Assembly (NCBI GenBank): GCA_025618425.1
Contig: CM046832.1
Location: forward strand, 72,219,196 to 72,283,195
Direction: 5' to 3'
Source: Heliocidaris tuberculata
Taxonomy: Eukaryota > Echinodermata > Echinoidea > Camarodonta > Echinometridae
DNA: 64,000 bases
In this document: piece after piece, positions 20,086 to 29,055 of the stretch
Position numbering within the stretch: the first letter of the stretch is position 1
Layout: every line of letters starts with the position of its first letter
Notes under the pieces: model-generated
Told to the model about the DNA's origin: nothing
The model's database searches: none
What the model saw: the letters and a program-made list of their open reading frames with translations, nothing else
Position numbers and translations under genes: made by a program

Positions 20086-22440
20086 ATTTATTTATTTATT
20101 TATTTATTTATTTATTTCTGATATCTATACAGGGTAGCACATTTTCACCAATAGTGGTGGTCTTCCATGAGGCCCTGTTTGATAACAAAGATATCAAGTA
20201 ACAATATAAATTCATTACAGCAACAAAACAAAAACAGAGGATATTTAAATATATGTACATATCATCTGGTATCCTCGTAATAAACGGAAATTTTCAAAAC
20301 GTATTCAATGATATTTTGGTGCATATTTCTAAAATCATTGATATATAATATCATTCGGTGATTCGTTTTTTAAATGAGATGAAAGGACATCAAATACTTT
20401 GGACAACCCCTGAAAATATAATAATATTATGAAAGCTCATAAACAAAGTAAAGAGATGATCTTGGATCAATAAAAATCCCCACTTGGGATACCAAAAATC
20501 ATATATACATATTTACATAGAATATATTAAAAGATAGTATTGTTATTCAAACAATACACTTTGGACGTTCATTATACAGCATAATAGTTGAGTATGTACA
20601 GCATAACTACCAATGAAAGCACCAATAACTATAATAAGCGGTGTCATTCATTCAGTTCAAAAGTTTCATGTCATCAAAAAGTTTGTGAATAAACAAGTAA
20701 ATTTCATCGAGTAATATATTTGAATCATTATACATGTAAGCGATATTCGCTTAAACGTTTCTGCAGATAGCAGAACTTTCAAGTTATGTTTGAAACTGTT
20801 CAATGTTGGTGATTTCTTGACAGAACTTTCAAGTTGGTTCCATTCCATTCCCGAAACCAAAGGAATGTGTTTGTATGTGTCCGTCCTAAATTTTGGTACA
20901 CACAAGGCATCTTTTTCAGCTTGTCTTGTATTGTAACCATGCAATAAACATGACTTAAATCTCTCTTTAAGTATGTGGGTGTCATATCATGTAAACACTT
21001 ATACATCATCACTGCACGTCCAAACTGGAAACGAGTCTGAATAGGCATCCATCCTAGACGCGCGAACATGTCACTGGAAGAAACATCAAATCCTTCTCCC
21101 AACACTACACGGGCAGCTCGTTTTTTTAACCTTTTGTAATTTAATTGTTTGTCTTTGAAATCGTCCAGACCAGACCGAGGAGCAATAATCAAACTGAGGT
21201 AGAACAATGGCATTATAAAGAAGTTAAGAGATCGTGTAGGAACATAGCTTTTAGCACGCTTAATCACACTGATATTTTTTTACGTAGTTTTGATAATTTT
21301 TTCAACATGTTCAGTCCAGCGTAACTCTTCGTCAATCATAACACCCAGGCATTTTGCCACTTTTACTCTTTTCAAAATGCTTCCGTTTAGAGTGACATAA
21401 AAATCATTTACACTATTAACGACCGATCTTGATCCTATTAACATGATGTTTGTCTTGTCAGCATTAAGGACTAAACGGTTTTTAGTTACCCATGCAAATA
21501 TATTTTCCATACCTCTGCTTAATTTTTCTTCTACTTCTTGAACGTTGCTTCCGCTGACTGTTAGAGTCGTGTCGTCAGCGTACATATCAACATTGCCAAC
21601 ATCAATACATTTAGGCAAACTATTTATATATAAAGAAAACAGAAGTTGCCCTAAAATTGAACCTTGCGGGACTCCCATGATAACTTTTAAGGAACTAGAT
21701 GTTGCCATTTTAAAAACAAACCGACTGTTCTCGGTTGGACAAATACGATTTAAACCACTGAACACTGTGATCAGAACATCCAATAGCCTTTAATTTACAT
21801 AACAGAATATCATGATCGACTGTATCAAATGCTTTGCGCAGATCAATAAAAGCATGGGCGTAAATATGCAGAAAATTCTTTTCATCAGAAGGGGACGTAA
21901 CAATAGGTCGTCCCCCTGATGAATAGAATTGCGTAACAAATCTCGGCCACTGAATAAAAGCAACACCTGTTAGCTTATTGTTACCAATGTTGGAAGACCA
22001 CTGATCTACAAGTTTCATTAGAGCTGTTGCAGTAGAGTGCAAAGGACGAAATCCAGACTGGTTAGGACATAATATATCATTTTTGTCAAGAAAGTCAGAA
22101 AATTGTTTGTGAATTGCTTTTTCTAAGATTTTACTCACAATGGATAATACCGATATTGGCCTGTAATTACTTGGAGTGGACACATCACCAGTCTTGTATA
22201 TTGGAATTGCCCTTGCTTTTTTGCAGCCTCTTGGTAAATGTCCTGTGTTAATGGATATATTGATAAGACATGTCAAAGAGTCCAAAATAATATATATTGC
22301 CATTTTTAAAAGGCGACAACTTACTCCATCATCTCCTGTTACCTTATCATTACCCATATTTTCAATTTCTTTTAAAACAAAGGCACTCATCACTGACTGT
22401 AAATCGAATTCACATTCAGTATTAGTGAATTCATTGTGGT
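20086..22440 (-). mobile_element. CR1/L2-like LINE inserted antisense into the plus-strand LINE
   Basis: Reading on the minus strand from 22,393: RT fingers (NYRPISVLSIVSKILEK, NQSGFRPLHSTATAL), palm (AFIDLRKAFDTVDHDILL, GVPQGSILGQLLF, MYADDTTLT with the catalytic ADD), thumb (KCLGVMIDEELRWTEHVEK) and the C-terminal LNSFKHNLKVLL. The 3' UTR ends at an (AAAT)n tail whose plus-strand image is the TTTATTTATT run at 20,086-20,117. It lacks the endonuclease, so it is 5' truncated. Frame changes occur near 21,720 (in a T-run), 21,270 and 20,880. A 99-bp hairpin (21,854-21,952) interrupts the palm without breaking the frame. Confidence 0.88.
21854..21952. mobile_element. 99-bp hairpin insertion in a LINE RT gene, 9-bp target duplication
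   Basis: The flanking 9-mers AATAAAAGC (21,845-21,853 and 21,953-21,961) are identical. Between them the sequence folds back: ttcatcagaaggggacg pairs with cgtccccctgatgaa around a ~10-base loop, with weaker pairing further out. The insertion plus duplication totals 108 bp (36 codons) and leaves the RT frame open, placing QWPRFVTQF... between GVAF and IDLRKAF. A 9-bp duplication is typical of Mutator-like and some foldback elements; the family is otherwise unknown. Confidence 0.8.
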
Positions 22441-22719
22441 CTTATGCGGTTTTAGGGCCAACAGGGGCGCCACACACATGATATTTGTTCTGAGACTATT
22501 ACAAGATAAATGCATCGAACAAAAGAAAGGTCTATATGTAACTTTCGTTGACCTTACCAAGGCCTTTGATTCTGTGTGCACATAAGGGATGTGGAAGATT
22601 CTGGAAAAACTAGGTTGTCCACCCAGATTCATATCCATAGTGAAGCAGCTGCATGAGGGACAACGTGGGCAGGTGAAGTACAAGAGTGACCTGTCAAACC
22701 CCTTTGTGATATCTACAAC
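22441..22719 (+). pseudogene. LINE ORF2, second part: continuation of the interrupted reverse transcriptase
   Basis: The sequence resumes with CGFRANRGATHMIF, then LQDKCIEQKKGLYVTFVDLTKAFDSV (palm), a TAA stop, then MWKILEKLGCPPRFISIVKQLHEGQRGQV. This is the direct continuation of ...NLAESQ at 20,085, proving the intervening 2.35 kb is an insertion. Similarity stops near 22,715 (DLSNPFVIS), after which the frame runs on into unrelated transmembrane-protein sequence. Confidence 0.85.
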
Positions 22720-23104
22720 GGTAATGAAAAATGTAAACACCTCAACAGTACCATTACCAGAAGGAGATGAGTCTTTACTGACATACATGACGACAAAACT
22801 AAATACCACGAGGCCGTCGGAATTCTTGGCTACAGAGACAGAACAGACATCTACCACATCTCAGTCAGAAGCATCAATGTTGATATCTACAACTGGGAGA
22901 CCAATTCAAAAGACGATCAAGGAAGGTGATGATGATTATGAATCCAGCAAAATGGTAATCGTTGCACTCGCTGCGAGTCTCTCAGTAGTGGTTGTTATTG
23001 CGACAGTTATATTTGTGATATCAATACGGAGACAAAAGTGGAGATCAAAAGGCGGTCGAGCAAATGTGAACACCTCTGGAGACTGTACTGGTACCACCGA
23101 TGGG
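22720..23104 (+). CDS. Membrane receptor, exon with Ser/Thr-rich stalk and transmembrane helix
   Basis: The open frame encodes a Ser/Thr-rich extracellular stalk with potential N-glycosylation sites (NTS, NTT) and an acidic juxtamembrane patch (KEGDDDYESSK). One hydrophobic helix follows (MVIVALAASLSVVVVIATVI..., 22,952-23,026), then a basic stop-transfer segment (RRQKWRSKGGR). The exon ends at GAT GGG|GTAGGT (phase 0, donor at 23,105). The topology is type I. The true 5' border is uncertain: the frame continues upstream into the LINE remnant, and candidate acceptors are 'caacag' (about 22,747) and 'atctcag' (about 22,865). No ectodomain exon is identifiable upstream, where LINEs occupy 4 kb. 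I do not recognise the ectodomain family. Confidence 0.6.
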
Positions 23105-23516
23105 GTAGGTGTTCCATTTAAATCTATTCATTCCCTTATTAAAAACCGATCCTTGAGGTTTACGTGGAAGAGGTTTTGGATATCGGCATAGCTCGCCGAT
23201 TTATGCTAATAAGCTTTCACCGTTTTACTTGTTTCCAATATCCTTTCAATATGAACTTCAGGAGACAGAGTATAGTTATCATTGTTGGTGATACGGGACA
23301 GGCCAGTTAAATTGCACATGTAACACAATTAGATTGCTAATACATTCAAACATTGGAAATACATACTTTGCGATAAATCCAGTTAAAATGATTCACTGAA
23401 TATCATACAAGAAAGACATGATTTACGATTTACGTCTTAAGAAAACGACGATTCCAGATAAGTAATTATATTCTTTGTATCGTTTTGCACCTCTTTATCT
23501 TGTTGAAATCTATTAG
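23105..23516 (+). other. Inferred intron of the receptor gene
   Basis: Donor GTAGGT at 23,105 and acceptor at 23,515-23,516 (...tctattag|AAT) preceded by a pyrimidine-rich tract (ttctttgtatcg...cctctttatcttg). Joining is phase 0 and keeps the frame open through 19 codons to the downstream Met at 23,574. Confidence 0.55.
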
Positions 23517-24226
23517 AATTCCTCCGCATTTAACATTCATCTAAACCACCAATACGAGAGCACAATTGTAGCCATGTCACGAAATCCTGTATATGCTGAG
23601 TATGAAGATAACGCTTTGACGTATCCGAGTAGTTTCCTGCCTCTCAAGGAATCCTCATCAAGTCCTCAGGATTATGAGGAAATAGGAAACCTTCTACAGG
23701 AGAACAAGGTTGCAGACTGTTCCATCGTCCCTACCCTTTATAGAGATGAGGGTACTGAGGGGAACGTTGTCATGGCCTCCAAATCAGTAGATGAGGATGA
23801 GTATGGTTACACGATTCCCAACGACACGTTCCACAACGCTATTCAAATCACATCTATTGATACCACAGATGAAAACGATTACCTCGTTCCGGATGAAAGG
23901 TATTGTAAGACTAGGGAAATGAGCTTTAGTTTAATTAAAGGTCGGCATTCTGAGAGTGTTGCTGATGAGGAAGAGGGGGTCTACATCATTCCAAACTGAA
24001 CCTGCATCCAAACCAACTGGTAACATAGATGATAATAACTACCCTATTCCTAACTTAAGGTTGAGCAAGGATTTGATGATTAGGTCGACTTCAGCCAAGA
24101 GTGGGCTGTTGATGAGGAAAAGGAGGGTAACATCGTCCTAATATAATATCTTTTGGAGCCCCTGACACTAACAACCTAGATGAAAATGACTATGTCGTTC
24201 CCAACAGAAGATTCTGGAAGAGGTAA
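23517..24226 (+). pseudogene. Receptor cytoplasmic tail with NPVY, YEEI and repeated YxxP motifs; distal part frameshifted
   Basis: The exon enters as NSSAFNIHLNHQYES and carries NPVY (23,583-23,594; PTB-domain type) and DYEEIGN (Tyr at 23,673; Src-family SH2 type). YxxP motifs follow: YTIP (23,808), YLVP (23,880) and YIIP (23,982), then, beyond a TGA at 23,997, YPIP (24,040) and YVVP (24,191). Most are preceded by acidic residues (DEDEYGY, DENDY, DEEEGVY, DDNNY, DENDY), so the tail is a set of repeated modules. The motifs after 23,997 lie in other frames and imply at least two frame changes; the last frame ends RRFWKR at 24,224. Either the protein normally ends at 23,996 or the distal repeats are decayed. 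Phosphotyrosine signalling is inferred from motifs only. Confidence 0.6.
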
Positions 24227-24903
24227 AACAAGGAGTTCTTCTCAGATTTACTACGAAAATTGGAATCCAGTGGATGGGAACAAGCGCTATAGAACGAATT
24301 TTTTTACAAAATATATTTCATTCATTCAGATTCATTCAGATTCTTTTTATTGATCCATATTTACAAAACATAGAAATATGCCCTCCACTGGCAGTACATG
24401 AACAAAGTATTACAATAGAGTTACAATATAATAAATACACACTTATGACATATATATAGCATCCAAATTAAACATAAAAAAGAAATATAAACATCTGATA
24501 AATAAACATGTAATGCAATAAATTATATGATACAGAATTAACAAACTGTGAGCAGAGAGAGGAGGGAAGAGACAATGCGGGGCGGGAGAGGTGGAAAGAG
24601 AATATAAACAGAAAGTGGGCACGATGAATGAGGGGAAAAGAAAGAAAGAAAATTTGAGATAGAAAGGGATTTAGACAAAATAAGACTGACATAAGTACAA
24701 AGCAATACATGCATTAAAAACAATATATAATAATGATGAATACATCTAAAACATCTAAAACAGACCGGCTTTGTGGTGCGTGGCATACAGGAAAGGACAG
24801 AGGCAAGAATGGCCGGAGCACGAGGACGGATTGTAAGATATAAAATTTGAAGTTTGAGTTGAACTCATACAGTGACAAGACACATTTATGGGTTATTATC
24901 AAC
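24227..24903 (-). repeat. A-rich/T-rich stretch with probable minus-strand LINE 3' tail
   Basis: At 24,311-24,345 a tandem 'cattcattcagattcattcagattc' followed by 'tttttattgatccatatttacaaaac' looks like the 3' end of a minus-strand retroelement with a GAATCT-type tail. No coding part is recognisable up to 24,903. Short ORFs here are low-complexity. Confidence 0.35.
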
Positions 24904-24934
24904 ATTGTTATTATTATTAATTATTATTATTATA

Positions 24935-24978
<44 letters not shown>

Positions 24979-25020
24979 CATTAGTTATTATCATTAATAG
25001 TATTATCATTATAATTATGA
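24904..25020 (+). repeat. (ATT)n microsatellite
   Basis: About 100 bp of ATT repeats with a few interruptions. Confidence 0.95.
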
Positions 25021-26200
25021 TGATTTCACGATAGATAAAAATATATTCATTGAAACCACGCTACTGACCTATTCATAAGTTTGGAAAGACTCTAGATTTT
25101 TTTTTAGCACAATGTATATCACTTTGTACAATATGAAACCACAAGTACTAATAATTCTGACACTTTTAAGAGAAATTTACGATACTTATATTTAGTCCCA
25201 TGAAGAATGTAGACATGATAACAGAAAATTAATGATGAATATGCTTTTCAAGTACTGAGAAAGACCCTTGTCTTAGAACTTTAAAAAGGGTTTTCCATTC
25301 TTTGTTCTTTAGACTGCTCTCTGCTTATGACTAATGTGTAATCACAGAATAAAAATCACACAGAAAGCGATAGAGATGGAGAGAGAAAGAAAATGAGATA
25401 TGAGCAGCAAGTGATTGTCATTATCAAACAAGTTTTATATTACTGGACCCTGGATTGTTTCTTAATCACTGAAATGAAAAAAGAAAATAAAAGAAAATAA
25501 GTAAGCAGAGGAAGATAACATGGACAACATGAGGAGGGGGGGGAGGAAATATGTGTGGGATCACAGCATCAGTTTTAAGCACGGTTTTATATATCATATT
25601 TAGCTAATCATCTATACATGTAATGCTGAAAATATATTCTTGACTTTTCAGTTTTCAATATGCTATCTGTATGTATTATATATAATGTAATTACAGTTCT
25701 TCCTTAGAATATTTGAGGTAAGGAAGTGATTTCTGTATGCAAATAATATTATTTATAGAGGAATAGATAGATATATAGAACGAATCCTAAACATTCTTTA
25801 CGATGTTTACTATTTGCAAGATCATTTTGCAGATGATATCATGCTTGTATAATGGCTTAGAGGTTTTATGTATAGTTTACTTATCTCACTTTAATGAAAA
25901 TGAAAATGAAATTGATATGCAGAAAAATGCAATAGTTGTATAGTTTAAATGGTTGCTCAACAAATTCATGCATATGAAGGTGCACTAACGTATTATCAAC
26001 TGAGCCTTTTTAAATAAATGACAGCAACGAATAAACAGCTAATTAGGGGCTACTGATTATTCACCCTCCCCTACATTTCTCGAGTGTGTGTTTTCTGTTC
26101 TTGTATTTGATCTAGTTTCAAGTTCATTTGATTTGATTTTCTTTCAACAATAGATATCAGTAACAGAGGTATAACAAACTAATGTACAGAGAATGAGAGC
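25021..26200. other. Non-coding AT-rich stretch
   Basis: No ORF, splice pattern or inverted repeat was recognised. A purine-rich patch lies at about 25,470-25,560. Confidence 0.45.
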
Positions 26201-26204
26201 ATAA

Positions 26205-26206
<2 letters not shown>

Positions 26207-26254
<48 letters not shown>

Positions 26255-26395
26255 TGTATATACAACATAGGTAGGAGCGGATCCAGGGGTCGGGGGTCCG
26301 GGCCCCCTCCCCTGGCTAAAAAAAGGTGAGGAGACTTTTTTCTCTGTTTGTTTGTTTGTTTGTTGTTTTGTTGTTGTTGTTGTTTTTTTTTGCTT
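26207..26395 (+). repeat. (TA)n microsatellite, C/G-rich block and (TTTG)n tract
   Basis: A (TA)22 run at 26,207-26,251 is followed by ggagcggatccaggggtcgg...cccctcccctggct (about 26,274-26,318), a G/C-rich block of a type seen repeatedly in this window. A (TTTG)/(TTG)n tract follows at about 26,343-26,392. Confidence 0.85.
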
Positions 26396-27063
26396 GTCAA
26401 AGAATTTTGGACTAGGAAAACATGCCCCAAAACGCCGAAAACCTCTTTTGTTTTGCATGTCAAAGAATTTTGCAGTAGAAACTGTCACGATGTATGCAAA
26501 TCTCTCACCAAAAATAAATTTAAGGTTTGAATTTACAACATAAATAGTGAGTTGACTTTTGAATCTAGTAAAACCAGGCTGCTCGACCACCCACAAAATG
26601 ACTCAAGAAATATAAAATGACATAAAGTTTAAATAAACTTTATTTTTAAAGAAAGAATCATAAACTAGAAATTTAATTCGTCACTGAAGACGAATTAGGT
26701 GTCTGTCTTGATCTGGTAAATTGTTTTGTAAGATATGATGATGATTGGGCAAGATAGTAATTATGAAAGGGTCGACAACAATGATGATAAGATGGTCATA
26801 TATGTGATGACAGTGAAATTGACCATGCGAAATATGACAGAGAAATGACATTTCGTTATGAACATACATGACCATAAGTTGATTTTCAGGAAATGTCACC
26901 GGGATAAAGTTATAATGAAATCTTGACCTTGTGATTTTCACAACATAATTGTCCTACCAAGCCTCATGTCTGTGCCAAATTTCAAAAAGATTCAACATTC
27001 CGTTTTCAACTAATGGGCCCCGCAAAAAGAAGGGGGTTGGGTGGTGGTCGGATTGTTATGGGG
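26396..27063. other. Non-coding stretch
   Basis: No gene is seen. Sequence at 26,880-27,010 with 'gaccttgtgattttcaca' and 'atgtctgtgccaaatttca' resembles the 'ttgaccttttgacc' dispersed repeat type at 7,000-7,200. Confidence 0.35.
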
Positions 27064-28565
27064 TGTTGCAAGAAAGTAGAGTTGCAATCGATCGCAAATA
27101 TCAGTTGCATCTTTTGCAACTGATTAATTAAACGAAAGTTGCAATTACAGTGAGAGCGGAGCGGTGCAATTAGCGACCGGTTTTCCAAAGTCTGTGACCC
27201 TCCGTGACCCCTCATTTGCATAAATAAACAACATTTGACCTTCCTCGCCGGTGTATGATAAACAAAATCAGATCAAGAATCCAAGCATAAAATGAGACTT
27301 TTTCCAAAAGCTGATGTGATAAACAGGAAGAAAATTTTATCAACATTCACTTTATGGATAGTAAATTTTGATTTGATGATCGAAAAAGTGAAATTTTAGC
27401 GATTTGTACTCGGAATGCAAACACGTCGATTTCAGAATTCAAATTGTGCGTTTGCACCCTAAAATTTCATATTTTGCTTCGAGTCGCAAAAAACCCACTC
27501 AGTTCACCATTCAGTTCACCATCAAGTTCAACAAAAAAAATCTGGCTCTGCGCTAGGCAAGGTAGATTAACGGGCTAACGTTAGCATTTCGCTAAAATAA
27601 AACATTGAGGCATGAATGACGACGTGCACGACCATGATGATCATGAATCACAACATGACCAAGCCAAGGCAAGGCAAGTTTACCAAAGATATTCTTCTCA
27701 AACTGATCGAGCCACAGCTCTAATTCGACCAAACAGACAAACTATGCAATTCAATGTCTATAATGCATATCTATTTGATCACTAAAGGAAAAAGAATCGG
27801 TAAATAAAGTAATAAACCATCAAAATTGTACTCACTTGTTCGGAGACGATGGCACAACAAGAGTCGAAACGAGCAGCATCACTAACGGGGTACCACGTCC
27901 ACCCGACGGGGTACCAGCCCGCCGAGCCTGAGGTAGCTAACCGTACTTGCACGATCGAGTCATCACACTCGAGAATTCCTTGACAAAACTGCACATGCGC
28001 ACATCAGAGATTTGCTGGATGACGTCACCTAAAATGGGGTTCGATGACTCAAATTTTGTGTACAGTACCATGTAGAAAATGCATTGTATCTTATGGAAAA
28101 AAGAAGTCGCATCAGCGAAACTTCTCATACATATGGAATAGGTACTCATGAATGTATACAGCGACTCATATGAATATTCATCCAGGGATACGGTTGTGTC
28201 AGAAAATAATAGACGGGCTGTTTTGGGAGAGTTTTATTTCTAAATGCTACAATATCTAAACTAAAAAGATATCATTTATTTTGATATTTTGAGGCATGAA
28301 TGTTTATCAATATTTTAGTTCATGTGGAAAGTTTCAAGTCATGTAATCCAAAAACAGAGACGCAATCTTAGTTTCATTTTTTGACCATTTTGCTGCCGCA
28401 TGCTCGCACACCGCTAGAAGTCCGTTGGAAATTCAAAGCAAACCAGGGGTTAATGAGATGCAAATTGCACCGCTCCGCTCTCACTGATTAATTGCAATTT
28501 TCTGTTGCAAGAAGCAAGCTTGCAATCGACTGCAAGTTGCAACTGATTTGCAACTGATTTTAATA
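27064..28565. mobile_element. Non-autonomous element with inverted ends made of TTGCAA-rich repeats
   Basis: Left arm (27,064-27,176) and right arm (28,452-28,560) are inverted copies. Innermost is an almost identical block (agtgagagcggagcggtgcaatt), and outside it runs a series of degenerate TTGCAATCGATTGCAA/TTGCAACTGATT motifs. About 1.27 kb of unique sequence lies between without a transposase ORF. A related end occurs alone at 38,705-38,945. Short subterminal repeats of this kind usually bind transposase; the superfamily is not determined. Confidence 0.65.
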
Positions 28566-29050
28566 TTTCGTATTTGTGAAAACGACTGGATCGACGAGCC
28601 TAGCCAATTTCTCAAGTTTTAGTGCAGCCGGCTGCTCGCGGTATTTTTTGTGCGATCTTTGTTGATTCTCACAGAGTAAGTAGAAAATATTCAATTTCGA
28701 GCCTATATTCGCTTAAGCTTGTATGTTTTATAAGAAACTAATATTTTACGCTTATGTCTGGAATAAATTTGTGTTGAAATATGGGAGAATATTTTTTATA
28801 TCGCTGATCGAATTTCGCCGTCGCAAATACTCTTCTGCTTCACAATTCCTCAATTATGGTCCCACATATAGCTATTTGTGTTAGTAATCTTGTGCATTGA
28901 CAATCTCGCATCCATTTTCTGCTGTAGAGTCTAGATTTAATTTTACGAGCATCCGAAAACGGGCAAAGTTCTAGGTATTGCGGATGTGTATAAGAGTGAA
29001 AAGTGGTTGAAAAGAAAATTATTGCTTAATATAAGTTATATTTAGATCCA
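28566..29050. other. Non-coding stretch upstream of the CR1-like LINE
   Basis: No gene or repeat recognised. Confidence 0.4.
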
Positions 29051-29055
29051 CTTAC

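Noticed and set aside
26144..26596. 150-codon minus-strand ORF with (IY)n tract
   Set aside because: Spans a (TA)n microsatellite and a G/C-rich block; no domain.
27782..28149. Minus-strand ORFs inside the TTGCAA-ended element
   Set aside because: Short, overlapping and without transposase or other domain signatures.
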